Positions 17,352 through 25,612 of a stretch of DNA of 45,673 nt are shown piece by piece (the stretch's first letter is position 1; each line of letters starts with the position of its first letter). Both the position numbers and the translations under genes were made by a program. The notes beneath the pieces are model-generated. The model was given only the letters and a program-made list of their open reading frames with translations. It made no database searches and was not told the DNA's origin. Source of the DNA: Methylotenera sp. (GTDB lineage: Bacteria; Pseudomonadota; Gammaproteobacteria; Burkholderiales; Methylophilaceae). Location of the stretch: assembly GCA_030655015.1 (NCBI GenBank), contig JAURWJ010000035.1:1-45673 (forward strand). Direction: 5' to 3'.

Positions 17352-20300
17352 ATGACCCTGCCCGAACTCTCCATTAAACGTCACGCGCTTACCTGGATGC
17401 TGTCAGGCGTGATTGTTTTGTTCGGTATTATTTCGTATCAGCGCATCGGCGTTGATCGCATTCCAGCCATTGATTTTCCGATTATCATGGTGAATACCAC
17501 ATTACGTGGCGCCAATCCTGATGTGATCGACACCAGTATTACCAGCGTCATTGAATCCGCAATCAACACCACACCGGGTATTGAGCACATTCAATCTTCT
17601 TCCTCTCCCGGTTTTTCTAGCGTGAGTATTACTTTTTCACTGGATAAAAACATTGATGTTGCTTACAACGAAGTGCAAGCCAAAGTAAGCCAGATACTAC
17701 GCCGGCTACCTGCAGACACAGACCCACCCATCGTACAAAAAGTGGATACCAACGCCTCCGCCGTGATATGGCTGGCTTTGAGTGGCGACCGCACCATACA
17801 GCAACTTAATTTATACGCAAACAATGTACTCAAGAAAAAATTTGAAACCATCAACGGTATAGGTGAAGTGACCATAGGCGGACGCCGTGACCGTGTGATT
17901 CGTGTCAATGTTCTACCAGAGCGGATGGCAGCCTACAAGCTGACTGCGAGTGATTTAACTGCTGCGTTTAACCGTGAGCATATACAACTACCTGGTGGCT
18001 TTTTAGTCAGCGCACAAGCAGAACAGTTATTAAAACTTGACCTGGAATTTCACACTGTCAAAGACCTGGCTGAGCTAATTGTCGCCACAAAATCCGGCGC
18101 ATCTATTCGTTTGAAAGACATTGCTACGGTTGAAGACGGTATTTGCGATAATCGCCAAATTGCGCGCTACAAGGGCAAGCCAACCGTGGGCTTGGGTATG
18201 ATTAAAATCGCGAACGCCAACACTGTTAGCATTATTAATGAAGTAGAGCGCAGACTGGAAAATGACATACGCCCTAACCTACCACCTGGCCTAACGCTCG
18301 AAATTTCCAGTAACGACTCTATTTTTATTAACCAATTAGTCGCTTCGCTTAAAGAACACTTAGTGGAAGGCACCTTGTTTGCTGCGCTAATCGTGTTAAT
18401 TTTTATGCGCTCTTTCAGCTCGACACTGATGGTTTGTTTAGAGATTCCAGTTTCATTGCTTGGGGCGATTGCTGTCATGTATTTTGCCGGTTACACCTTC
18501 AACAGCATGACCATGCTAGCCCTGCTATTACTGATCGGCGTAGTAGTAGATGACGCCATTGTGGTGCGCGAAAGCATATTACGCCACATGGAAGCCGAAG
18601 CCAGCGCAGGCTTGAACCCGGTCGATTTGAAAAACCCGCAAGCGGTTACCGCATTTCGTACCCGCGCCACTATTATTGGCAGTAACGAAGTTGTCTTTGC
18701 CGTACTGGCCTCATCGGCAGCGCTGGTGTGTATATTCGCCCCTGTGATTTTTATGGATGGCATTATTGGTAAGTTTTTCAAATCATTTGCCGTGGTCGTC
18801 ACGTTCGGAGTGCTGGTCTCTTTGTTTGTTTCGCTCACACTTACCCCTATGTTGTGCTCACGCTACCTAAGCGTCACCCATAATGAAAATGCGATTTACC
18901 GCATGTTTGGTCGTATGTTAACTGGCATAGATAACGTATATAAAAAATTACTTTACGCTACGCTCAATCATCGCGGCTTGGTGCTGTTATCCACCCTAAT
19001 TTTTGTTGGTTTCTCTGGGTTCTACTCCCTTAAATACGTTGAAAAAGATTTTGTGCCAGAAACCGACGAAAGCAGTTTTAGTATTAGGGTCAATACGCCG
19101 TTAGGATCAACCTTAGCCTACACCGACTCGCGCTTGAAGCTAGTAGAAGCCACCGTCGCCAGCCACAAAGATGAAGTTGCCAGCTACTTTTCTGTGATAG
19201 GTGCGGGTTCACGCGGCCAAGTCAATCAGGGCAATGTCAATGTGCGTTTAAAACCAAAGCAAGAACGTAGCAAAAGCCAAAAAGCGCTGATCAAAGAACT
19301 TAAAGCAGAACTGGATAAAATACCCGGCGTACGCGCACTCCCGGCACCCGCATCGGTAGTGCGTGGTCAACGCTCCGAGAAATTACAGTTCAATTTAACG
19401 GGTGCCAACCTGCAAGAAATTGGTCGCATCTCACAATTGCTACAACAGGCACTAAGCAACAATACCGATATGGGCAAAGTGGATTTAGATGTACAACTGG
19501 ATTTACCACAACTCAACATGCAAATTGACCGTGCAAATGCAGCAAACTTGGGTCTAAATGCCACAGATATCGCCACGGCTGTTAGCTTGTATGCTGGCGG
19601 CATCAACGTTGCCAAATATAACGAGGCTTCCGGTGATGGCCAACGTTACGATATTCGCCTAAAAGCCACCGAAGGCGACCTAAACAACGTTGCCGATTTA
19701 AGTAAAATTTACCTGCGTAGCGCTAATGGCGACTTGGTGCGCTTGGATGCAGTCGCCAGTTTCAAACAGGAATTAGGACCAGCAGTCATTGGTCGATACG
19801 ATTTACAGTATGCGGCTAACTTTTACGCCAACCCCAATATGCCATTAGGCGAAGCTGTCGATTTAGTCAAAGAAGTCGCCAGTAAAATTGTACCGTCTGA
19901 TTACACGCTAAAACTCACAGGTCAAGCTGAAGAATTTGGAAAAACTTTTACAAATATCAAGTTTGTACTTTTATTGGCTTTCACTTTGCTGTACATGGTA
20001 TTAGCCAGCCAATTCAACTCATTTATCCAGCCCTTAATTATTATGCTCGCGCAGCCGCTTGCTATTATTGGCGGGCTTATTGCGCTATTAATTACTGGCG
20101 ACAGTCTCAACATGTACTCCATGATTGGCTTGGTACTATTGATAGGGTTAGTCGCCAAAAACTCGATTCTACTGGTAGATTTAACCAATCAATTGATAGA
20201 AAAAGGCGCCAATATTGACGACGCACTGAAGGAGGCCTGCCCCATCAGGGTACGGCCAGTGGTGATGACCTCGCTTACCATTATTTTAGCACTGCTTCCC

Positions 20301-20462
20301 GCCGCAATAGGGTTAGGCGCAGGCAGTGAAACCAACAAACCACTATCCGTTGCCATTATCGGCGGCATGATTTCATCCACGCTGTTGACTTTAGTAGTAG
20401 TTCCCGCAGCCTATTCATTAGTGATGGGGGTGATAGAAAAATATCAGATCAAGAGAATTTAA
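17352..20462 (+). CDS. RND multidrug efflux permease (HAE1-like)
   Basis: A 1036-aa inner-membrane proton-driven pump with the RND duplicated layout: helix 1, large periplasmic loop, helices 2-6, helix 7, second large loop, helices 8-12. The proton relay aspartates occur in GVVVDDAIVVRE and the relay lysine in LVAKNSILLVD. It starts 33 bases after the adaptor gene. The periplasmic loops are full length. No TolC-like gene follows, so it must share a channel encoded elsewhere. Confidence 0.93.
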   Translation: MTLPELSIKRHALTWMLSGVIVLFGIISYQRIGVDRIPAIDFPIIMVNTTLRGANPDVIDTSITSVIESAINTTPGIEHIQSSSSPGFSSVSITFSLDKNIDVAYNEVQAKVSQILRRLPADTDPPIVQKVDTNASAVIWLALSGDRTIQQLNLYANNVLKKKFETINGIGEVTIGGRRDRVIRVNVLPERMAAYKLTASDLTAAFNREHIQLPGGFLVSAQAEQLLKLDLEFHTVKDLAELIVATKSGASIRLKDIATVEDGICDNRQIARYKGKPTVGLGMIKIANANTVSIINEVERRLENDIRPNLPPGLTLEISSNDSIFINQLVASLKEHLVEGTLFAALIVLIFMRSFSSTLMVCLEIPVSLLGAIAVMYFAGYTFNSMTMLALLLLIGVVVDDAIVVRESILRHMEAEASAGLNPVDLKNPQAVTAFRTRATIIGSNEVVFAVLASSAALVCIFAPVIFMDGIIGKFFKSFAVVVTFGVLVSLFVSLTLTPMLCSRYLSVTHNENAIYRMFGRMLTGIDNVYKKLLYATLNHRGLVLLSTLIFVGFSGFYSLKYVEKDFVPETDESSFSIRVNTPLGSTLAYTDSRLKLVEATVASHKDEVASYFSVIGAGSRGQVNQGNVNVRLKPKQERSKSQKALIKELKAELDKIPGVRALPAPASVVRGQRSEKLQFNLTGANLQEIGRISQLLQQALSNNTDMGKVDLDVQLDLPQLNMQIDRANAANLGLNATDIATAVSLYAGGINVAKYNEASGDGQRYDIRLKATEGDLNNVADLSKIYLRSANGDLVRLDAVASFKQELGPAVIGRYDLQYAANFYANPNMPLGEAVDLVKEVASKIVPSDYTLKLTGQAEEFGKTFTNIKFVLLLAFTLLYMVLASQFNSFIQPLIIMLAQPLAIIGGLIALLITGDSLNMYSMIGLVLLIGLVAKNSILLVDLTNQLIEKGANIDDALKEACPIRVRPVVMTSLTIILALLPAAIGLGAGSETNKPLSVAIIGGMISSTLLTLVVVPAAYSLVMGVIEKYQIKRI

Positions 20463-20584
20463 TGTGCCACACTAGTCATTGTATTTAATTTTCAGGGCAG
20501 CTTTATCAGCATGCTTTTTTAATTTATGGAATTACCTTCCATTTAACAATCAATGCAACGTCATCCTGATGACTGGCACGTCTA

Positions 20585-21217
20585 CTAAATTGGACACAGC
20601 TTAGTCGACTCGCAAACCATATCAAGGAAAAGTTGATGCCAACGGGTATCATCCGTGAGTTCTGGATGAAAAGCAGTTGCCAAGATCGATTTCTGACGTA
20701 CCGCTACAATAAGCATGTCGCCATCTGCGGCTGAAAGACTAGCCAGAGATTCTACAGCTGTCCCAGTTGCAGTAATGACTGGCGCACGAATAAAGATTGC
20801 CGAACAAAATTCTGAACTGTCGTCTAATGCTGGAACCTGCGGCGTGTGCAGTAGCGTCTCAAAACTATCAGCCTGCCGACCAAAATAATTGCGGTTAACA
20901 GTGACATCAAGTCCACCAAGCAGAGGCTGGCCCTCCGCTTTTTGACCTTCGATTCTTTCAGCCAAGAGAACCATGCCAGCACACGTTCCCCAAATCGGTT
21001 TACCTGCTTGCACCCAATCGCGCAATGGCTCAATCAAACCCCAACGCTTTGCAATTAATCCTATGGAAGTGCTTTCACCACCAGGGATAATCAAACCGTC
21101 GATATGATCTAATTGCTCAGACTTGCGCACTTCGACAACAGATGCGCCCAATTGTTTGAGTATCTTGCTGTGATCAATAAAGGCACCTTGTAATGCCAAA
21201 ATGCCAATTCTCAACAT
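20585..21217 (-). CDS. pdxT: PLP synthase glutaminase subunit PdxT
   Basis: Hydrolyses glutamine to feed ammonia to PdxS in the DXP-independent pyridoxal 5'-phosphate route. Motifs: start [18 protein letters not shown], the nucleophile elbow GTCAGMVLL, and the catalytic His-Glu in AFHPELTDD. The ATG at 21217 aligns with the family start and gives 210 aa. The best ribosome site (AAGGAGAGG, about 21240-21248) sits instead just before an in-frame TTG at 21235, so the true protein may carry six more residues. pdxS lies 200-odd bases upstream on the same strand. Confidence 0.9.
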   Translation of the reverse strand: MLRIGILALQGAFIDHSKILKQLGASVVEVRKSEQLDHIDGLIIPGGESTSIGLIAKRWGLIEPLRDWVQAGKPIWGTCAGMVLLAERIEGQKAEGQPLLGGLDVTVNRNYFGRQADSFETLLHTPQVPALDDSSEFCSAIFIRAPVITATGTAVESLASLSAADGDMLIVAVRQKSILATAFHPELTDDTRWHQLFLDMVCESTKLCPI

Positions 21218-21446
21218 AGATCCGTGTTTTTTCAAGCAACCTCTCCTTATGATCCTCTGATCAAGTCTAGCTGGGCTATGTTGCAGTACACTTGAAAATT
21301 GGCTTTGCAAGCGATTGCAATGTCAGAATTTTTTGTTTATGGAGTAACCATTAGCCGTAAAATTTCTAATGAATGCACTCATCTCTGAAAGCATAGTGCC
21401 CCAACAATGAAAAAATTAACCAGAGGTTCTTCGATTATGTGAACCG

Positions 21447-22367
21447 CTACCAACCCCGTTGCGACATCCTTGCTTGCTCAGGAAGTGTGTCCATATTAAT
21501 TCCTACCATGGGTTCACCTAAATCCATGCTTATTTCAGCTAAAATCCCGGGATCATTAAAATAGGTGACCGCCTGCACGATGGCTTTAGCCCTTTTTTCT
21601 GGATCGCCGCTCTTGAAAATACCAGAGCCAACAAAAACACCATCCATTCCCAACTGCATCATTAGAGCAGCATCAGCTGGCGTAGCTATACCACCCGCAG
21701 CAAAATTAACTACGGGCAAACGACCAAGCTTAGCTGTCTGTACAATCAGGGTGTAAGGGGCGTTATTTTCTTTGGCAAAAGCAAACATTTCGTCTTCGTC
21801 CATGCTCTGTAGCTGACGAATCGCGCCATTTACTGCACGTGCATGGCGCACTGCCTCGACCACATTTCCAGTGCCAGCCTCACCCTTGGTGCGAACCATG
21901 GCTGCACCTTCGGCAATTCGCCGTAACGCTTCCCCCAAGTTACGACAGCCGCAGACAAACGGCACCAAAAACTTAGCCTTGTTAATATGGTGCTCCTCAT
22001 CGGCGGGGGTGAGTACTTCGCTCTCGTCAATACAATCCACCCCCAATTCCTGCAGAATCTGTGCTTCCACAAAATGACCTATGCGAACTTTGGCCATCAC
22101 TGGAATGGTAACTGCGGCAACAATCTCCTTAATCATGCCTGGGTCACTCATGCGCGCCACACCACCATCCTTGCGAATATCAGCTGGCACACGCTCAAGT
22201 GCCATAACGGCACAGGCTCCAGATTCTTCGGCAATGCGTGCCTGCTCAGCCGTCACCACATCCATGATTACCCCTCCTTTGAGCATTTGTGCAAAACCAG
22301 CTTTCACCTCAAAACTACCTCTAACCGTACTATCAATAATATTGACATATTGTTTTGTATCAACCAT
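21447..22367 (-). CDS. pdxS: PLP synthase lyase subunit PdxS
   Basis: Condenses ribose 5-phosphate, glyceraldehyde 3-phosphate and ammonia to PLP as a dodecamer with PdxT. The 306-aa protein is highly conserved: [17 protein letters not shown], the catalytic lysine in [28 protein letters not shown], the second lysine in [12 protein letters not shown], and [13 protein letters not shown]. The start is fixed by AGAGGAG at 22374-22380. Many betaproteobacteria make PLP by the pdxA/pdxJ route, so pdxST here is notable and may have been acquired. Confidence 0.95.
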   Translation of the reverse strand: MVDTKQYVNIIDSTVRGSFEVKAGFAQMLKGGVIMDVVTAEQARIAEESGACAVMALERVPADIRKDGGVARMSDPGMIKEIVAAVTIPVMAKVRIGHFVEAQILQELGVDCIDESEVLTPADEEHHINKAKFLVPFVCGCRNLGEALRRIAEGAAMVRTKGEAGTGNVVEAVRHARAVNGAIRQLQSMDEDEMFAFAKENNAPYTLIVQTAKLGRLPVVNFAAGGIATPADAALMMQLGMDGVFVGSGIFKSGDPEKRAKAIVQAVTYFNDPGILAEISMDLGEPMVGINMDTLPEQARMSQRGW

Positions 22368-23055
22368 CTACAGCTCCTCTTTTTGGAATCCAGAAGTATC
22401 TGGATTAAAAATTTTTTAAAGCGCAACCAAACTTAAGTGTTTTCCTGTAGCAGGAACTGGGAAACACCACCAAAAAGTCTGGCATTCATTACTCTGACTT
22501 ACCTCGGCCTGCTCGTTTAAATAGCATAATACGATGACAATGCACAGGATGGTAGCCCACCACAGATCAACCAAAGAATGTTCGCTGTCAAAGAGTTTGA
22601 ATCACATGAGCGACAAAAAAGAATGAACTTGTAGCATTTATGCGAAGCATAATTCAATTGGTCTAGCACCGTCGGATAATATCAAAGCTCATACCAAAGT
22701 CTTTTTCTGCAGGAGTCTCAATGTAAGCACCGAGCACGCAACCACTGGCAACAAGTGATTTTCTTCGATCAAATAAATCGGCTTACTGCTACTTTTTACA
22801 TCATGATTACTCAAAACTATAGTGTGTGACTCGATTCTACACAGTCCAACTATCTTTGACGAAATACAAGGAAACAACCATTTAGCATCGAAATCTAACG
22901 CCAAACATTTCAGCTACGCTAGAGCGACCCAAGATGAATAACTCATGAAGTAAATCCAATGCATGAAGAGAAAATGACATCGACAGATTATCCGAGTGAT
23001 TTTTCTCACAAATTGACTCATGCGCTATATTAACGCATGCATAGCTTGTGCCCAT

Positions 23056-23072
23056 ACTCCTAAAGTAGGGGT
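23056..23072. promoter_or_regulatory. imperfect dyad resembling a LuxR/NarL-type response-regulator site
   Basis: ACTCCT (23056-23061) and AGGGGT (23067-23072) form an inverted repeat with one mismatch and a 5-base spacer. The half-sites resemble the TACYYMT heptamer of NarL-family regulators. The site is about 400 bases before pqqA, so a direct role there is uncertain. Confidence 0.25.
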
Positions 23073-23082
23073 GTGAAGTTGC

Positions 23083-23096
23083 AAGAACTAGTTCTT
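23083..23096. promoter_or_regulatory. 14-bp perfect palindrome
   Basis: AAGAACTAGTTCTT reads the same on both strands. It stands 11 bases from the previous dyad. It could be an operator, but no promoter can be placed next to it with confidence. Confidence 0.25.
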
Positions 23097-23360
23097 TTGG
23101 TTGGGTTTAGCTATTTTAATACGCGGCCATTTTTCAGTGCTCAGTGAGCTTGCCAAGGTTGCATCTATTCATTTTTAATTCTTTGATACCTAACAATTAG
23201 GCACTTACGCCGTTCTTTATTGAAATACCTTGACCTAACGCAAGAAAATCATCGCCGCCATAAAATCACAGAAAATAATGAGGTCAATTTAATGGTTTTG
23301 CAGATGTAATGCTCAGTATTTCTAGCATCTCCCATTCCGTGCCTTAACGTATAGTAGCCC

Positions 23361-23381
23361 TGCATGGTAGTTTACTATGCA
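23361..23381. promoter_or_regulatory. 9-3-9 dyad upstream of pqqA
   Basis: TGCATGGTA (23361-23369) and TACTATGCA (23373-23381) match as inverted arms at eight of nine positions around GTT. TACTAT at 23373-23378 could serve as a -10 box, which would put the start about 80 bases before the pqqA ATG. A regulator bound here would overlap the promoter. Confidence 0.35.
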
Positions 23382-23466
23382 ACGCCAATCGCGATGGTGC
23401 TCTTTAATTTACGCTTCTCCCATCGTTTGCGGCACCAACTTCAACTAACGTCTTTAGGAGATAAAA

Positions 23467-23541
23467 ATGCAATGGATTGAACCAGATTTTTGTGATTTAC
23501 GTCTTGGCTTTGAAGTAACCGCCTACGTGTATGTGCGCTAG
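23467..23541 (+). CDS. pqqA: PqqA precursor peptide
   Basis: A 24-residue peptide too short for most gene callers. It carries the canonical PqqA core DLRLGFEVTAY: Glu16 and Tyr20, spaced E-x-x-x-Y, are the two residues PqqE crosslinks and from which the quinone is built. The ATG has a strong ribosome site (AGGAG at 23456-23460). The peptide differs from many PqqA sequences by Cys9 and a second tyrosine, Tyr22. It is followed by a hairpin and then pqqD and pqqE. Confidence 0.93.
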   Translation: MQWIEPDFCDLRLGFEVTAYVYVR

Positions 23542-23552
23542 GTAATACAGGT

Positions 23553-23569
23553 CGCGGCATTTTGCCGCG
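23553..23569 (+). ncRNA. hairpin between pqqA and pqqD
   Basis: CGCGGCA (23553-23559) and TGCCGCG (23563-23569) form a perfect 7-bp stem with loop TTT, 11 bases after the pqqA stop. No T tract follows, so it looks like a partial terminator or 3'-end stabiliser. Such an element would let the peptide mRNA exceed that of the enzyme genes, as reported for other pqqA genes. Confidence 0.55.
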
Positions 23570-23596
23570 TCCATAATTAAATTAAGGAAGTCTTTT

Positions 23597-23881
23597 ATGT
23601 CTGGAGATTTTCATTTTCAGCCCGAAGATCGCCCGCGACTAGATTCCAAGTATCTACTTCGTTGGGAGAAATCGCAGGATGCCTACGTGCTGCTATACCC
23701 TGAAGGCGTCATTAAGCTCAACGCTACCGCCGCAGAAATTCTCAAGCGCTGCACGGGCGAAGCTACTGTCGCCAACATCGCTACCGAACTTAAGGCGCTA
23801 TTTCTTGATAACGCCGATATAGAAAACAGTATTTACAATTTTTTGGAGGTAACCCATGGCAAAGGATGGATCCGCCGTTAG
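23597..23881 (+). CDS. pqqD: PqqD peptide chaperone
   Basis: PqqD binds PqqA and presents it to PqqE (RiPP recognition element). The 94-aa protein contains the usual landmarks: a basic RPRLDSKYLLRWE start, LLYPEGVIKLNATAAEILKRCTGEATV and a C-terminal winged-helix-like part ending NFLEVTHGKGWIRR. A ribosome site (AAGGAAG) precedes the ATG. It overlaps pqqE by 26 bases. In the standard gene order pqqB and pqqC come before pqqD; both are missing here. Confidence 0.92.
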   Translation: MSGDFHFQPEDRPRLDSKYLLRWEKSQDAYVLLYPEGVIKLNATAAEILKRCTGEATVANIATELKALFLDNADIENSIYNFLEVTHGKGWIRR

Positions 23882-25004
23882 TTTGGACGGACAAGGCAAG
23901 CCGATGTGGCTTGTACTTGAGCTCACCTATCGTTGCCCGCTCAAATGTGTCTGGTGTAACAACCCGCTGGATTTTGAACAGTATGGCAAGAAGGAATTAA
24001 GTACCGAGGAATGGAAACGAGTACTCCGTGAAGGACGTGAACTCGGCGCCCTGCAACTTGGATTCTCTGGCGGCGAACCCATGTTACGTGATGACATCGA
24101 AGAGTTAGTGGAAGAGGCAGAGCGCCTGGGCTATTACACCAACCTGATTACTTCCGGTGTGGGTCTCACGCCGGAGCGACTGAAAGCACTGAAACAGGCC
24201 GGCCTCAAACAGATTCAATTGAGCCTGCAATCTGCAAATCGTGACTTAACCGATGAACTGGTTGGAGCGAGGGCGCACGATCTGAAAGTTAACGTAGCGC
24301 GCATGATCAAAGCAGAAGGTTTTCCTATGGTGCTCAATGTGCCGGTATTTCGTCAGAACATTGACCAAGTGGATGAAATCCTGGCACTGGCTGAGGACAT
24401 CGGCGTAGATTATCTTGAACTCGCCAACATTCAGTATTACAACTGGGCGTTGCTCAACCGCGATGAACTGTTGCCGACACGCGAGCAGATCGAGCGCGCA
24501 GAGGCTGCCGTCGTCACTGCGCGAAATCGTCCAGGCCAGAAAATGACCATCTATTTCGTCATTCCGGATTATTATGAAACGCGTCCCAAGGCGTGTATGA
24601 ACGGCTGGGGCACAATACATCTCACCATTGCACCCGATGGTGCTGCTTTACCATGCCAAGAAGTCCGCGTAATTGAAGGTTTGGAATTCCCCACTGTGCG
24701 CGAGCATAGCTTGGATTGGCTTTGGAATGACTCACCGCTATTCAAGAAATTCCGTGGCGATGAGTGGATGAAAGAGCCTTGCCGTACCTGCGATGAGAAA
24801 GAAAAAGATTTCGGTGGTTGCCGTTGTCAGGCCTTTTTACTTACGGGTGATGCGGCAAATACCGACCCGGCATGCGCCAAATCTCCACATCATCATGTGA
24901 TAGAAATGGCTGTAAACAATGCTCGCAAGAAACATCACGAGCCTCGCCCTCTGGTCAGACGGCAGATCGGCGCAGTCACGACTATGTTTATGGTTCACAA
25001 ATGA
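23856..25004 (+). CDS. pqqE: PqqE radical SAM peptide cyclase
   Basis: Forms the C-C bond between Glu and Tyr of PqqA. The SAM cluster motif is C27-x3-C31-x2-C34 in LTYRCPLKCVWCNNPLDF, followed by GGEP. The C-terminal SPASM region keeps the auxiliary-cluster cysteines (KACMNGWG, LPCQEV, EPCRTCDE, GGCRCQAF, DPACAKSP). At 382 aa it is full length. The start is set by GGAGG before ATG 23856, inside pqqD. Everything needed for the first PQQ step is intact. Confidence 0.95.
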   Translation: MAKDGSAVSLDGQGKPMWLVLELTYRCPLKCVWCNNPLDFEQYGKKELSTEEWKRVLREGRELGALQLGFSGGEPMLRDDIEELVEEAERLGYYTNLITSGVGLTPERLKALKQAGLKQIQLSLQSANRDLTDELVGARAHDLKVNVARMIKAEGFPMVLNVPVFRQNIDQVDEILALAEDIGVDYLELANIQYYNWALLNRDELLPTREQIERAEAAVVTARNRPGQKMTIYFVIPDYYETRPKACMNGWGTIHLTIAPDGAALPCQEVRVIEGLEFPTVREHSLDWLWNDSPLFKKFRGDEWMKEPCRTCDEKEKDFGGCRCQAFLLTGDAANTDPACAKSPHHHVIEMAVNNARKKHHEPRPLVRRQIGAVTTMFMVHK

Positions 25005-25102
25005 AAACACCTTTCGACACTGCCACTGGCACTATCGTACTTGGTCTATTGCTAACGCTTGGATTATTTCTAACTGTCCGTTGGCTAGTGTTGGGAGGTT
25101 AA
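25001..25102 (+). CDS. 33-aa single-helix membrane peptide
   Basis: The ATG overlaps the pqqE stop (ATGA, 25001-25004), a typical coupled start. The peptide has a short polar N terminus and one membrane helix from about residue 11 to 30 (IVLGLLLTLGLFLTVRWLVL). The next gene begins 6 bases after its stop, with GGGAGG inside its last codons as ribosome site. I do not recognise a family. Its place in a coupled series suggests it partners the PuuD-like membrane protein that follows. Confidence 0.7.
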   Translation: MKTPFDTATGTIVLGLLLTLGLFLTVRWLVLGG

Positions 25103-25108
25103 TACACG

Positions 25109-25612
25109 ATGGATCAGATTATTGATTTTTCTCTGCGCTGGATACACATTTTTGGCGGCATTATCTGGGTGGGGCATAATTATGCCAGCGTGATTCAGCG
25201 TCCAAACTTCTGTCCACCTGGACGTGAGGATCTGGGTAACGAGCAAAGCCCAATTTATATGGCGCTGCTGGGGCGTGAACACGGCACCTTCCGATACGCA
25301 GCTATTGTCACTTGGTTGGCAGGTGTCGGCATGCTGTGGCAGCGTGGAGTGCTGGTTGATGCCATCACGCTAAGCGGCTATCTGGCCGTCATTGGCGTCG
25401 GCTTCTGGATAGGCACCTTGATGCTAGCCAATCTCTGGCTGGTATTGTGGCCAAACCAGAAAAAAGTGCTAGGCTTCGTTTATGCACCACTGGATGAGCG
25501 TGTGCGTTGTGCCCGCATCACATTCCTCTCCTCCCGCACCAATACCATGCTCTCCATTCCATTGCTGTTTTTCATGGCAGCCAGCCAGCATGGAGCGGCT
25601 CTGTTTGCCTGA
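25109..25612 (+). CDS. short PuuD-like (urate hydroxylase N-domain) membrane protein
   Basis: A 167-aa membrane protein with about four helices. It matches the membrane domain of PuuD-type urate hydroxylases: the start SLRWIHIFGGIIWVGHNY, GVGFWIGTLMLANLWLVLWPNQKK and the strongly conserved tail FLSSRTNTMLSIPLLFFMAASQHG. It is much shorter than PuuD and lacks the cytochrome c domain, so urate oxidation is unlikely. Histidines 13, 23 and 164 could bind haem or metal (inference). It lies in the PQQ-like operon and overlaps the next gene by 23 bases. Confidence 0.75.
   Translation: MDQIIDFSLRWIHIFGGIIWVGHNYASVIQRPNFCPPGREDLGNEQSPIYMALLGREHGTFRYAAIVTWLAGVGMLWQRGVLVDAITLSGYLAVIGVGFWIGTLMLANLWLVLWPNQKKVLGFVYAPLDERVRCARITFLSSRTNTMLSIPLLFFMAASQHGAALFA

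Larger units (their letters stand above)
22368..23466. other. about 1.1 kb without a convincing gene, upstream of both pdxS and pqqA
   Basis: Stops are frequent in all frames. The only longer open frame (22689-22904, minus) has no family resemblance or start signal I can support. The stretch holds several dyads listed separately (23056-23072, 23083-23096, 23361-23381). I found no tRNA and no second PqqA-like peptide (no other GFEVT-coding stretch). It probably contains the divergent promoters and perhaps an eroded gene. Confidence 0.5.

Noticed and set aside
21987-22436. 149-codon plus-strand frame
   Set aside because: Antisense to pdxS, which is highly conserved.
22689-22904. 71-codon minus-strand frame between pdxS and pqqA
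   Set aside because: No ribosome site, no recognisable motif, and stops are dense around it.
23056-23072. Firm NarL binding site
   Set aside because: Half-sites are imperfect and the 5-base spacing differs from the usual 7-2-7 layout, so it is listed only as a weak candidate.
25482-25589. Longer N terminus for the SerC-like protein
   Set aside because: The extra 36 codons overlap the conserved end of the PuuD-like gene; the family start fits the ATG at 25590.
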